A stretch of 64,000 nt of DNA. Origin: Rhodobiaceae bacterium. Lineage in GTDB: Bacteria; Pseudomonadota; Alphaproteobacteria; Parvibaculales; Parvibaculaceae. Position 1 is the first letter of the stretch, and each line of letters starts with the position of its first letter. The DNA is taken from positions 558,001 through 622,000 of the forward strand of contig CP030277.1 in the NCBI GenBank assembly GCA_003330885.1, in the 5' to 3' direction. This document shows, one piece after another, positions 49,492 through 58,358 of the stretch. The notes beneath the pieces were generated by a model. The model saw only the letters and a list, made by a program, of their open reading frames with translations. It made no database searches and was not told where the DNA came from. The position numbers and the translations under genes were made by a program.

Positions 49492-50883
49492 ATGTCTGAG
49501 ACAAAATTTGACTATGATCTATTCGTGATCGGCGCAGGGTCGGGCGGTGTCAGAGCAGCCCGCATGTCTGCATCACATGGCGCAAAGGTCGCGGTGGCCG
49601 AAGAATATCGCGTTGGCGGTACCTGTGTCATTCGCGGCTGCGTTCCCAAAAAGCTCTTTGTCTATGCAAGCCAGTTCCAGGAAGAGTTTGAAGACGCGGC
49701 AGGCTTCGGCTGGACGGTGCCGGAAGCGAGTTTTGATTGGACAACGCTCCGCGACAACAAAGACAAAGAGATTGACCGGCTTAATCAGATTTACATCCGT
49801 AATCTCAACAATTCGGGCGTTGAAATCATCGATAGCCGGGCGGTCCTGAAAGACGCCCATACAGTCCACCTGGTGGCCGAAGACCGCGATGTAACCGCAG
49901 ACAAGATTTTGATCGCCACGGGTGCAACCGCAAATGTGGACGAGAGCCTGAAGGGACGCGAACACGCCATTACCTCCAATGAAGCATTCCATTTGGATGA
50001 ATTGCCCAAGAAGGTGATTGTTGCGGGCGGTGGATATATCTCCGTTGAGTTCGCAGGTATTTTCAATGGTCTTGGCCTTGAGACGACGCTGCTTTATCGC
50101 GGCGAAGAAATTCTGCGCGGCTTTGACGATGATTTACGTGCCACCCTTCATGAAGAGATGGAAAAAAAGGGCATTCGGGTGATCACCGGTACCGTCTTCA
50201 CCGAAATTGAAAAGTCAGGGGACGGCTACAAAGCGCATCTGAGCAACGGCGAGGTTTTGGACACCGGTCTCGTCATGTTTGCGATTGGTCGTGACCCCAA
50301 CACCAGGGGTCTGGGCCTGGAAGAAGTTGGCATCAAGACGGGTCGTAAAGGCGAAATCATCGTCGACAAATATTCTCAGACGAATGTGGAAAACATTTAC
50401 GCTGTGGGCGATGTTACCGACCGCGCAAACCTGACTCCGATCGCGATCCGCGAAGGCGCAGCCTTCGCCGAGACCGTGTTTAACAATAACCCCCAAGCCG
50501 TGGATCACTCCATCATTCCGACAGCCGTATTCTCCCAGCCCGAGATTGGGACTGTGGGGCTCACAGAAGAACAGGCCCGTGCGGAGTTCTCTGAGATTGA
50601 TATCTACAAATCAAAGTTCAGAGCCATGAAACACACTCTATCTGGTCGCGACGAACAGACTATGATGAAAATCATCGTCGATGCCGCGACGGATAAAGTT
50701 GTGGGCTGTCACATAATCGGTCCGCACTCAGGTGAGATGATCCAGGCCATCGGCATCGCCGTCACCATGGGCGCTACAAAAGCCCAGTTTGATATGACTG
50801 TCGCGGTGCATCCAACGGCGGCGGAAGAACTGGTCACCATGAAAGAGAAATGGGTCGCCCCAGAACTAAAAGCGGCTGATTAA
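49492..50883 (+). CDS. gor: Glutathione-disulfide reductase
   Basis: A 463-aa flavoprotein that reduces GSSG with NADPH. FAD motif GAGSGGVRAARM (14-25), redox disulfide GGTCVIRGCVPKKLF with Cys45 and Cys50, the NADPH Rossmann segment VIVAGGGYISVEFAGIFNGLG (split), GDVTDRANLTPIAIREG and the C-terminal catalytic AVHPTAAEE with His are all seen. The CVIRGCVPKK loop is the plant/alphaproteobacterial glutathione reductase form rather than trypanothione or mercuric reductase. The stop overlaps the convergent TetR stop by 4 bp. With ggt and a GST in the window it shows a glutathione-based economy. Confidence 0.95.
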   Translation: MSETKFDYDLFVIGAGSGGVRAARMSASHGAKVAVAEEYRVGGTCVIRGCVPKKLFVYASQFQEEFEDAAGFGWTVPEASFDWTTLRDNKDKEIDRLNQIYIRNLNNSGVEIIDSRAVLKDAHTVHLVAEDRDVTADKILIATGATANVDESLKGREHAITSNEAFHLDELPKKVIVAGGGYISVEFAGIFNGLGLETTLLYRGEEILRGFDDDLRATLHEEMEKKGIRVITGTVFTEIEKSGDGYKAHLSNGEVLDTGLVMFAIGRDPNTRGLGLEEVGIKTGRKGEIIVDKYSQTNVENIYAVGDVTDRANLTPIAIREGAAFAETVFNNNPQAVDHSIIPTAVFSQPEIGTVGLTEEQARAEFSEIDIYKSKFRAMKHTLSGRDEQTMMKIIVDAATDKVVGCHIIGPHSGEMIQAIGIAVTMGATKAQFDMTVAVHPTAAEELVTMKEKWVAPELKAAD

Positions 50884-51482
50884 TCTGCTTGCTGCAGGCC
50901 GCGGAGCACTTCTCTAAGTAGCCCTTTGGCGAACGTTTCATCGAGCGGCAGGTGCCCGATCAGCACGCGATAGAAGAGCGGGCCATAAATCATGTCGAGG
51001 GCGATCTCGATATCCGCATCCGCACGAATGTCTCCGGCAGCAATCGAGCGGGTCAAAAGGTCATGTCCTTCAACGCGGCTTTTCAGGATCACCTGATTGC
51101 GGAACCCTTTGGCAATTTCACTATCTTGCTCCGCTGCTGCAAGCATAAGCCGAACCTGGCTACCTCGTTTGGTCGCGAATTTTTCGACCACCTTGAGAAG
51201 CTGTCGCTCCAGATCTGCCAAGGGAGAAGCGGTTTCCTGAACATTAGTTTGCGCTGTGTCCGCTTCCATAAGGGTGGCCATGGCAAGCGCCTGGGCATTC
51301 GGCCAGGATCGGTAAATCGTGGGCTTTCCCACTTTCGCGCGGGCCGCAACGGCCTCCATCGTCACGGCTGATATGCCGCCTTCTTCTAGAAGACCCGCTG
51401 CCGCATCCAGGATTGCTCGACGTGCAGCCTCGCTGCGAGGTCGCCCGCGTTTTGGTTTTTCGCTCTTGACTCTGTCAATCAT
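50880..51482 (-). CDS. TetR/AcrR family transcriptional regulator
   Basis: A 200-aa regulator. After a basic N-terminus (KPKRGRPRSEAARRAILDAA) the helix-turn-helix reads VTMEAVAARAKVGKPTIYRSWPNAQAL (about 40-66). The C-terminal part is the TetR_C-type helical domain of the AefR/YbiH-like group. It diverges from a VOC-family gene across only 50 bp that contain the palindrome TACGT-A-ACGTA, its probable operator. The stop overlaps that of gor (TTAA at 50880-50883). Confidence 0.92.
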   Translation of the reverse strand: MIDRVKSEKPKRGRPRSEAARRAILDAAAGLLEEGGISAVTMEAVAARAKVGKPTIYRSWPNAQALAMATLMEADTAQTNVQETASPLADLERQLLKVVEKFATKRGSQVRLMLAAAEQDSEIAKGFRNQVILKSRVEGHDLLTRSIAAGDIRADADIEIALDMIYGPLFYRVLIGHLPLDETFAKGLLREVLRGLQQAD

Positions 51483-51492
51483 TATGAAACAC

Positions 51493-51503
51493 TACGTAAC
51501 GTA
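51493..51503. promoter_or_regulatory. Probable TetR operator in the TetR/VOC divergent promoter
   Basis: TACGT-A-ACGTA (51493-51503) is a perfect odd-centred inverted repeat in the 50-bp gap between the TetR start (51482) and the VOC start (51533). In this position it would overlap both promoters. A related core, CGTTACGTA, appears at 59457-59465, upstream of an oxidoreductase operon. Confidence 0.55.
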
Positions 51504-51532
51504 ATTAAATGGTTCTGGCAAGGAGAACAATC

Positions 51533-51985
51533 ATGACCAATGTCACCACCCACGGTCTGATGCCCTATATCGCGGTTCGAAACGGTGCAGCGGCAATCGA
51601 CTTCTACACCCGAGCCTTTGGCGCGGTTGAAAAATATCGTCTCGAAGATCCGGCTGATGGGCGAATTGGACATGCTGAACTGGCACTGGGCGGGTCGACG
51701 CTGATGCTGTCCGACGAATACCCGGATTTTGGTGCCATATCGCCGGAAACTCTCGGTGGATCACCGGTTAAGCTGCATATCTATGTAGACGATGTGGACA
51801 GCGTTTTCGCTGGCGCCATTGAGGCAGGTGGCGTGGAACTCCGCCCGGTCAAAGACCAGTTTTTTGGCGATAGGAGCGGCATGTTGCAAGACCCATTTGG
51901 TCATACTTGGTTCGTTGCAACCCAGACCGAGGATGTTTCACCAGCCGAAATGCAGAAGCGCTGGGCTGAGGGAATGGCTGGATAA
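51533..51985 (+). CDS. VOC family protein (glyoxalase/bleomycin-resistance/dioxygenase fold), PhnB-like
   Basis: I start at MTNVTTHGLMPYIAVRNG (51533), with AAGGAGAA eight bases upstream. The 150-aa product has two beta-alpha-beta-beta-beta modules: AAIDFYTRAFGAVEKYRL and RIGHAELALGGSTLMLSDE in the first, and VKLHIYVDDVDSVFAGAIEAGG, DRSGMLQDPFGHTWFVATQ in the second. The G-H-A-E and F-G-H-x-W elements are typical of PhnB/YdhR-like VOC proteins with one metal site. Its substrate is unknown. It is likely regulated by the divergent TetR. Confidence 0.88.
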   Translation: MTNVTTHGLMPYIAVRNGAAAIDFYTRAFGAVEKYRLEDPADGRIGHAELALGGSTLMLSDEYPDFGAISPETLGGSPVKLHIYVDDVDSVFAGAIEAGGVELRPVKDQFFGDRSGMLQDPFGHTWFVATQTEDVSPAEMQKRWAEGMAG

Positions 51986-52187
51986 GCATTTCACAGGCAG
52001 GTGAACGCGATTGAATTGCCCAAAGGAACTAACCATCTCAAGCACTTAGCCTTTTCATTGGAACTGATTGGGCCTATAACATCCCGCCTTCCGAGCACAC
52101 CCTCCTAAATCCCGCGATTTGCGTGGAGTGGATGGATTGATGCGAGGGAAGGTTTGCGAATAAGTGCTTTATTACAAGAGGTTAGCC

Positions 52188-53588
52188 ATGCCAGACGGCA
52201 GCGCATCGAAAAATTGGTCCCCTACAAGCTGGAGAGAGAAGCCTATTCTCCAGGTCCCGACCTATCCAGATGCAGCTGTGGTGTCTGACGTAGAAGCGAC
52301 CCTTGCGAAATCGCCTCCGCTCGTCTTTGCAGGCGAAGCCCGAAACCTGAAGAAGGATTTGGCCGAAGTTTGTGAAGGGCGTGCGTTCCTGCTGCAGGGT
52401 GGTGATTGCGCTGAAAGCTTCGCTGAATTCCACCCAGACAATATTCGTGACACTTTCCGCGTGCTGTTGCAGATGGCGGTGGTGCTGACCTATGCCGCAG
52501 CGGTACCCGTTGTGAAAGTGGGACGGATTGCCGGACAGTTTGCAAAGCCCCGCTCGTCGGACAATGAAACGATTGGTGATGTGACGCTTCCAAGCTACCG
52601 CGGGGACATCATCAACGGCATCGAGTTTACAGAAGAAGCGCGTATTCCTGATCCGCGCCGTCAGCTGCAGGCCTACAGCCAGTCAGCAGCGTCTCTCAAT
52701 CTCATCCGGGCTTTCGCGACAGGCGGATATGCGGACCTCGACTATGTGCATCGCTGGACACTCGGCTTTGTTGGAGAAGGCGAGGGCAAGAAGCGCTACG
52801 AAGACGTGGCGCAGCGTATCACTGAAGCGCTCGACTTCATGCGGGCCTGCGGCATTGATGCGAACACCGTGCCGCAGCTGCAGACAACGTCGTTCTACAC
52901 GAGCCACGAAGCTTTGCTGCTGGGCTATGAGCAGGCGATGACCCGCGTCGATTCAACCTCCGGCGACTGGTACGACACGTCAGCTCATATGCTCTGGATT
53001 GGCGATCGCACGCGCCAGGCGGACCATGCCCATGTGGAATTCTGCCGGGGTGTCAAAAACCCGATCGGCATGAAGTGCGGCCCCTCGATGGAGCCCGACG
53101 ATCTGCTCCGCCTGATCGATGCGCTGAACCCGGAGAATGAAGCCGGACGCTTGACGCTTATCTGCCGCTTCGGCGCGGAGAATGTTGAAAAGCATCTCCC
53201 AACGCTCATTCAGGCGGTCGAGAAAGAAGGTCGCAAGGTTGTCTGGTCTTGTGACCCGATGCACGGCAACACGATCAAGGCCTCAACCGGCTACAAGACC
53301 CGCCCTGTTGACCGGGTGCTTGCGGAAGTGCAGCAATTCATGAGTGTGCACCGCGATCTTGGAACCCATGCAGGTGGCGTTCATTTCGAGATGACTGGCC
53401 AGAACGTGACCGAATGTTTGGGCGGGGCTCAGGCCATCGGCGAAGAGGATCTGTCGGATCGCTACCACACCCATTGCGATCCGCGCCTGAATGCCAGTCA
53501 GTCGCTGGAGCTTGCCTTCATGATCTCCGAAGGCTTGAAAAAAGAGCGTGACAGCCGTACGCCGGAAAACAAGGTGGTTTCCATCTGA
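52188..53588 (+). CDS. aroF: Class II 3-deoxy-7-phosphoheptulonate synthase
   Basis: A 466-aa enzyme that joins phosphoenolpyruvate and erythrose-4-P in the first step of aromatic amino acid synthesis. I start at [19 protein letters not shown] with AAGAGG upstream. Plant-type (class II) motifs are [52 protein letters not shown]-like (as [17 protein letters not shown]), [22 protein letters not shown] and [18 protein letters not shown]. The metal Cys/His/Glu/Asp are in these. The 200-bp leader showed no aromatic-rich leader peptide. Followed by a strong terminator. The symbol varies by genome (aroF/aroG/aroH). Confidence 0.94.
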   Translation: MPDGSASKNWSPTSWREKPILQVPTYPDAAVVSDVEATLAKSPPLVFAGEARNLKKDLAEVCEGRAFLLQGGDCAESFAEFHPDNIRDTFRVLLQMAVVLTYAAAVPVVKVGRIAGQFAKPRSSDNETIGDVTLPSYRGDIINGIEFTEEARIPDPRRQLQAYSQSAASLNLIRAFATGGYADLDYVHRWTLGFVGEGEGKKRYEDVAQRITEALDFMRACGIDANTVPQLQTTSFYTSHEALLLGYEQAMTRVDSTSGDWYDTSAHMLWIGDRTRQADHAHVEFCRGVKNPIGMKCGPSMEPDDLLRLIDALNPENEAGRLTLICRFGAENVEKHLPTLIQAVEKEGRKVVWSCDPMHGNTIKASTGYKTRPVDRVLAEVQQFMSVHRDLGTHAGGVHFEMTGQNVTECLGGAQAIGEEDLSDRYHTHCDPRLNASQSLELAFMISEGLKKERDSRTPENKVVSI

Positions 53589-53610
53589 CGGCAAGCGAGT
53601 GATTTAGAAG

Positions 53611-53644
53611 AGGCGGGCCCAGTCCAGACTGGCCCGCCTTTTTT
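53611..53644 (+). terminator. Rho-independent terminator after the DAHP synthase gene
   Basis: AGGCGGGCC (53611-53619) and GGCCCGCCT (53631-53639) form a perfect 9-bp stem, extended by AGT/ACT across one bulged C. The T-run continues to 53644. It ends immediately before the stop of the convergent methyltransferase gene (53646). Confidence 0.93.
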
Positions 53645-53645
53645 G

Positions 53646-54668
53646 TTAGCAGCAGCTATTGCCGTCTTCTTCGTCGCCAAAGATGACGAAATGTCCCGCA
53701 TAAGCACCGCTGCGCAGCCGGTCGGCATCTGAGCCGCTGACTTTTGTCCGGGTACCGCGCTCATATGTCAGGCCCGTTTCATCAGTGACCTGTTCCCAGG
53801 GGCCTGTATAGATAACGTCCATCTCTTCTTCGTCAGAGGTCGCAAGAGCAGGCTTGTGAGCCACATAGGTTGCGGACCGATATTCAATCGCTTCGACAAC
53901 CTGCCAGGGCGTCTGCTCAAGCTTGTCGAGCCTCACGCCCGCGAAACCAGCCTCAGAAAGCGCGTCGGCAAAGCCTTTCTCAGTGAGCGCGCCGCTAATG
54001 CAGCCACTCCAGAGGTCTGGATCATTTTTGAGATGTTCAGGCGAGTCCTTGTCAGAAACAATGTCTGAAATCGCAATACGCCCACCAGGCTTCAGTACCC
54101 GGAAGATTTCGCGAAACAGTTGAGGTTTTTCTTCGTCAGACACGAGATTGAGTACGCAGTTAGAAACCACCACGTCGATGCTGTCACTGGCAATGAGAGG
54201 TTGTGTCTGTCGACTTGTGGCGAGATGTGCCTCAAGGTTTTTATAGTCAGCGGCAGATTTTGCAGGCCGTGCGCTGAGCCAATGATCCAATGCATCGAGA
54301 TCCGTCTTTAGATCCTGGACCCGTCCATGACGAAACTCGATATTGTCATAGCCGAGCTGTTCCGCGACGGTGGGCTGTGCGCTTCTGGAGAGCTCGAGCA
54401 TGTCGTCATTCACGTCAACGCCGATGACTTTGCCCTCAGGTCCTACAATCTGTGCGGCGATAAAGCAGATCTTGCCGCCCCCTGCGCCAAGGTCCAAAAC
54501 CGTTTCGCCAGACCGCACATAGGTAGACGGATCCCCGCAGCCATAGTCTCTGTCCAGGACTTCCTGTGGAATGATCTTCAGATATTTCGGGTCATAGTCG
54601 ACCGGACAACAAAGCGCTTCTTCCCGTTCGAAAGCCGCCGCCGAATAACGTTCTTTCACTGATTGCAT
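53646..54668 (-). CDS. ArsM-like arsenite S-adenosylmethyltransferase family protein
   Basis: A 340-aa SAM methyltransferase. SAM motif I is VLDLGAGGGKICFIAAQIVG (58-77). The ArsM-type cysteines are placed as in arsenite methyltransferases: Cys44 (DYGCGDP), Cys171 (SNCVLNLV) and Cys223 (SGCISGAL), the last two in segments closely matching ArsM. In addition there is an N-terminal vicinal pair Cys20-Cys21 (ALCCPVDY) and a C-terminal pair ending the protein (NSCC). This longer type is probably the arsenosugar-pathway group. No ars regulator or transporter is adjacent. It stands alone on the minus strand, downstream of the oxidoreductase operon. Confidence 0.78.
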   Translation of the reverse strand: MQSVKERYSAAAFEREEALCCPVDYDPKYLKIIPQEVLDRDYGCGDPSTYVRSGETVLDLGAGGGKICFIAAQIVGPEGKVIGVDVNDDMLELSRSAQPTVAEQLGYDNIEFRHGRVQDLKTDLDALDHWLSARPAKSAADYKNLEAHLATSRQTQPLIASDSIDVVVSNCVLNLVSDEEKPQLFREIFRVLKPGGRIAISDIVSDKDSPEHLKNDPDLWSGCISGALTEKGFADALSEAGFAGVRLDKLEQTPWQVVEAIEYRSATYVAHKPALATSDEEEMDVIYTGPWEQVTDETGLTYERGTRTKVSGSDADRLRSGAYAGHFVIFGDEEDGNSCC

Positions 54669-54758
54669 GATCGCGCCCTCATATCGTGAATGTCTTGAGA
54701 CTTTTTCACAGACAGGAAGGAAGCGGTACTGAAGGAAATTGAACTTTTCGTGAGTAAA

Positions 54759-55772
54759 TCAACTCACTTTGACAAGCCGCCGCCCGAAGTTTTCGCCTTC
54801 AAACAATCCAGCGAAAGCAGTCGGTGCAGTTTCCAGACCGTCGCTAATGTCTTCGGTATAGATCAGCTTGCCTTGCATAATCCAGCCGCCCATTTCAGCC
54901 TGGGCATCGCGGAACTGCTTGAAATAGTCAAACACAACAAGCCCTTCCATCCGCAAACGGTGGGTGATGAAGCGCAGCGTGTTGCGAATGCCACGAGGCT
55001 CCGCCTTGTTATATTCCGATACGGCACCAGAGATGATGATCCTTGCACGCTCATTTGTATTGGCAATGGCTGCATCCAGCATCTCGCCGCCCACATTGTC
55101 GAAATAGATGTCAACCCCATCTGGGCAGGCGCCTTTGATGGCATCCTCCAGATTGGCCACTTCCTTGTAGTTGATGCAGGCATCAAATCCGAGCTCGCCG
55201 GTGACGTAAGCGCATTTCTCTTTGGAGCCAGCGATGCCAACGGTGCGGCACCCCTTCATTTTTGCGATCTGACCAGCCGTGGCACCGACGGGGCCAGCTG
55301 CAGAAGAAATCAGAACTGTTTCGCCTTCTTTGGGCTGGCCTAAATCCTGAAGGCCAAAATAGGAGGTGAGGCCGGGAATGCCGAGCACGCCGATGGCCGC
55401 GGTGACACGGAGTGGCCCCTGGAACATAGAGGCATCAAGCTTCGCCAGTCCTCGACCGTTAGAAAGCGCATGGGATTGCCAGCCAAAGCCGCCAGTGACC
55501 AGATCGCCAACAGCGAACTTCTCATTGTTTGACTGAACGACCTCGCCCACCATCGCTCCTTCGATGACTTCTCCAACCTGCAGGGCCGCGGCGTAGCTGT
55601 CAGCAGAAAGGCGTGACCGCATGCCTGGATCAATGGAGATGTACTTCGCCTGTATGAGAAGTTCATGCTCACCCGGATCAGCAATTTCGACCTCCTCCAA
55701 CCGAAAGTTTTCAGGAGCGGGTTTTCCCTCAGGTCGGGATGCAAGCACCCAGCGTTGGTTCGTCGTCGGCAC
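54759..55772 (-). CDS. NADP-dependent oxidoreductase, MDR superfamily (CurA/leukotriene B4 dehydrogenase type), copy 1
   Basis: I start at a GTG (complement of 55770-55772; MPTTNQRWVLASRPEG) because GGAGG lies eight bases upstream. A longer ATG frame to 55832 lacks this. The 337-aa enzyme is a zinc-free medium-chain reductase: YISIDPGMRSRL near the N-terminus, SSAAGPVGATAGQIAKMKGC for the NADPH loop, DIYFDNVGGEMLDAA and GLFEGENFGRRLVKVS at the end. Family members reduce the double bond of enones and alkenals. Last gene of a four-gene minus operon with two paralogues and a sulfatase. Confidence 0.9.
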   Translation of the reverse strand: MPTTNQRWVLASRPEGKPAPENFRLEEVEIADPGEHELLIQAKYISIDPGMRSRLSADSYAAALQVGEVIEGAMVGEVVQSNNEKFAVGDLVTGGFGWQSHALSNGRGLAKLDASMFQGPLRVTAAIGVLGIPGLTSYFGLQDLGQPKEGETVLISSAAGPVGATAGQIAKMKGCRTVGIAGSKEKCAYVTGELGFDACINYKEVANLEDAIKGACPDGVDIYFDNVGGEMLDAAIANTNERARIIISGAVSEYNKAEPRGIRNTLRFITHRLRMEGLVVFDYFKQFRDAQAEMGGWIMQGKLIYTEDISDGLETAPTAFAGLFEGENFGRRLVKVS

Positions 55773-55794
55773 AGTCGTTTCCTCCAAAAGACAA

Positions 55795-55816
55795 CCCGGC
55801 AGCAGATGCCGCCGGG
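55795..55816 (-). promoter_or_regulatory. Intercistronic hairpin before oxidoreductase copy 1
   Basis: CCCGGC (55795-55800) and GCCGGG (55811-55816) form a 6-bp GC stem in the 85-bp gap between the two MDR genes, 22 bp upstream of the GTG start. It may affect relative expression or mRNA stability. Confidence 0.3.
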
Positions 55817-55857
55817 CCATAAATTTTAGCAATGGGGATGGCGAAAAGCCAGCCGGG

Positions 55858-56883
55858 TTATGCAGACGGATCGTTGCTGATCTTCACGAGCATCTTGCCG
55901 AAATTAGCACCAGAGAAGAGATTGAGGAATGCCTTAGGCGCGTTCTCAATACCTTCTTCTACAGTTTGCTCGGTCTTCATCTTGCCGCTGCCAATGAGCT
56001 TCGCCATTTCAGCATAGAAGTCCGGAATAATGTCGAGATGGTTGGAGACGATGAAGCCTTCAAGCTTCAGGCTCTTGCCGACAATCTGAATGAGATTGTT
56101 CGGACCGGGACGCGGCTCTTTGTCATTGTACTGCTCGATCATGCCGCAAAGTGCTGCGCGTCCATGCGGATTCATATAGTTGATGGCCGCCTGCAGATGT
56201 GCCCCACCGACATTTTCGAAATAGACATCAATGCCTTTCGGGAACGCATCTCGGACGGCAGCATCAAGATCGCCACAGGTCTTGTAGTTGATCGCTTTGT
56301 CGATGCCGGCCACGTCTTCAAGCCATTTGCACTTATCGTCAGACCCAGCAGAACCCACCACATAGCAGCCATGCGCTTTCGCAAGCTGGCAGACCACAGC
56401 ACCCACAGCACCTGAGGCTGCTGAGACGAAGACATTCTCGCCGTCTTTCAGGCCAGCGACTTTGAAGAGGCCAGCATAGGCTGTCATGCCAGGCATGCCG
56501 AGCGTGCCAAGGTTTGCTTCAATGGGCCCCATGGCAGGGTCGATCTTGTTCACCATGGCTCCATCGGTCACATAAAGCTCGCGCCAACCATTCATGGAAT
56601 TCACATAGTCGCCAACGGCAAAGTTTTCATTATTGGACTCGATGACCTTACCTATGCAGCCGCCATCCATGGTTTCGCCAATCTGGAACGGAGGCACATA
56701 GCTTTCCCGGTCCATCATGCGACCGCGCATATAGGGGTCGACGGACATCCAGAGGTTCTGAACGAGAAACTCGCCAGCGCCGGGTGCCGCAACCGCCACC
56801 TCGGCGATCTGGAAATCACTGTCTTTTGGCTCGCCATCTGGCCGTGCAGCCAGCTGAACCTCTTTGCTGATCATGTTTGACAT
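55858..56883 (-). CDS. NADP-dependent oxidoreductase, MDR superfamily, copy 2
   Basis: A 341-aa paralogue with AACAGGAGACAG before the ATG. It has NLWMSVDPYMRGRMMDRESYVPPF (split around 44-67), VSAASGAVGAVVCQLAKAHGC (NADPH loop), VGSAGSDDKCKWLEDV, DVYFENVGGAHLQAAINYMNPHGRAALCGMIEQYN (split) and ALNLFSGANFGKMLVKI-like C-terminus. The conserved YMRGRM motif is closest to CurA-like and prostaglandin reductase enzymes. It reduces alpha,beta-unsaturated ketones or aldehydes with NADPH. It lies 37 bp downstream of the sulfatase gene in the same operon. Confidence 0.92.
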   Translation of the reverse strand: MSNMISKEVQLAARPDGEPKDSDFQIAEVAVAAPGAGEFLVQNLWMSVDPYMRGRMMDRESYVPPFQIGETMDGGCIGKVIESNNENFAVGDYVNSMNGWRELYVTDGAMVNKIDPAMGPIEANLGTLGMPGMTAYAGLFKVAGLKDGENVFVSAASGAVGAVVCQLAKAHGCYVVGSAGSDDKCKWLEDVAGIDKAINYKTCGDLDAAVRDAFPKGIDVYFENVGGAHLQAAINYMNPHGRAALCGMIEQYNDKEPRPGPNNLIQIVGKSLKLEGFIVSNHLDIIPDFYAEMAKLIGSGKMKTEQTVEEGIENAPKAFLNLFSGANFGKMLVKISNDPSA

Positions 56884-56920
56884 ATCTGTCTCCTGTTAGG
56901 TTGGTAATTAGTTGGTTTGT

Positions 56921-58348
56921 TCAGTTTCTTGGATCTGTATCCCAGGGAATGACGTCTGCGGTCTCTACCATCCAGGTAAGGACATGGTCTTTCATGTCCC
57001 TGATTCTTGTTTGGTGCGTTGGATCTTTGATGAGGTTGTGCTCCTCCAACGGGTCGTGGGTCCGGTCGTAGAACTCATCACTCTCATACAATCGATAAAT
57101 GTAGGTCCAGTCCTGGCTCCGAGCGGAAATAGCTTTGCCGGCAAAAGTAGGGTCTTCCTGTTGCAGGCCGGCCTTTAGGTCATAAGGAAAGTCGGCCTGT
57201 TCAACGAGATCGGCTTCATCTCTCGTGTAGCCCCCCTCTGAAAAAGCAAGCTCACGGTGGGGCGTTGTCGGGTCGGCAAGAACCGGTTTGAGGCTCTTGC
57301 CGAAATGGGTGTGGTTCGCCTCAATCCCTGCATAGTCGAGCAGGGTGGGGAGAAGATCGACCATCTCCACCATGGTCTCCGCCGTGCCGCCTTCTGAGAC
57401 GCCAGGCCCGCCAATAATGAGCGGATTGCGCACCAGGCAATCGTCCAGCCCACTGGTCCACTTTTCCACCTGATCAAAGTCGCCTGCATATTCGCCATGG
57501 TCCGTGAAGAAGAGCGTCATCGTATCGTCAGCCTGACCGCTGGTTTTCAGCGCATCCATCAGCCGCCCGAATTGGGCGTCAATGCGCGAAATCATGCCGT
57601 AATAGGTGGCGACAATCTCTTTCCATTCATCGTCACTAAGGCGGTCACGACCATGGGTCTCTTTGAGCTTCTGCATGAACCGGGGTTTTGTCGATAGGTC
57701 TGCCTGCGCGCGCCTGGGCATGTCCGCACGATCATGCAGACTGAAAAAGGGTTCTTCCACTTCAAAAGGCAGGTGTGGAAAAATCTGAGCGATGAACAGA
57801 ACCCATGGGGCCTCGGGCGCATTTTCCAGCCATTGAATGGCGGTCTGTAGATTGGCTTCATCAAGATCAAGGAATGGTCCGTCACCGGTTCCATCCTTGC
57901 CTTTGCGTTCGCCATGATAGAAAGCCCGCGCGAGCGCACCCTCGCGCGGTGTTTTGTCAAATTCAAAAAACATGGAGGGGTAGGTGGTGAAGCCGTGAAA
58001 GTCAGTACTTTCCTCAAGTACGCCCGGCGCAAATGTATCGCCGCGGGCACCTGCCCAGGCCACATTGTACCCGCCATCCTTCAGGAGCTTCAGGAGATTG
58101 GGTTCCCAAGGCTTAATGAGATGGGTGAGAGTCCGGTGGCCCCGCACATGCGGATACCAGCCGGTGAACATGGAGACCCGGCTCGGGCTGCAGACGGAGT
58201 TTTGAGAGAAGGCGTTGGTGAACTTCACACCCTGATCCGCAAACGCATCCAAATGAGGCGTTTGCACAACCGTGTTGCCAAACGCACCGACGCAATCGGC
58301 GCGTAGCTGGTCCGGCATAAAGATCAGGAAATTGGGTCGGGCGCTCAC
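56921..58348 (-). CDS. Sulfatase (formylglycine type)
   Basis: A 475-aa alkaline-phosphatase-superfamily sulfatase without a signal peptide, hence cytoplasmic. N-terminal metal site FLIFMPDQLRADCVG (Asp13, Gln14), modification motif VCSPSRVSMFTG with Cys53 converted to formylglycine in the C-x-P-x-R context, and LFFTDHGEYAGDF with the second metal Asp-His pair are all present. It cleaves an organic sulfate ester, phosphonate or related group. An anaerobic or FGE-type maturase must act from elsewhere, as none is in the window. It sits between MDR copies 2 and 3, with 10 and 37 bp gaps. Confidence 0.92.
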   Translation of the reverse strand: MSARPNFLIFMPDQLRADCVGAFGNTVVQTPHLDAFADQGVKFTNAFSQNSVCSPSRVSMFTGWYPHVRGHRTLTHLIKPWEPNLLKLLKDGGYNVAWAGARGDTFAPGVLEESTDFHGFTTYPSMFFEFDKTPREGALARAFYHGERKGKDGTGDGPFLDLDEANLQTAIQWLENAPEAPWVLFIAQIFPHLPFEVEEPFFSLHDRADMPRRAQADLSTKPRFMQKLKETHGRDRLSDDEWKEIVATYYGMISRIDAQFGRLMDALKTSGQADDTMTLFFTDHGEYAGDFDQVEKWTSGLDDCLVRNPLIIGGPGVSEGGTAETMVEMVDLLPTLLDYAGIEANHTHFGKSLKPVLADPTTPHRELAFSEGGYTRDEADLVEQADFPYDLKAGLQQEDPTFAGKAISARSQDWTYIYRLYESDEFYDRTHDPLEEHNLIKDPTHQTRIRDMKDHVLTWMVETADVIPWDTDPRN

Positions 58349-58358
58349 GTGAACTTGC

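Noticed and set aside
51986-52187. Aromatic amino acid leader peptide before the DAHP synthase gene
   Set aside because: The short frames there (for example 52140-52163) have no cluster of Phe, Tyr or Trp codons and no attenuator hairpin is seen.
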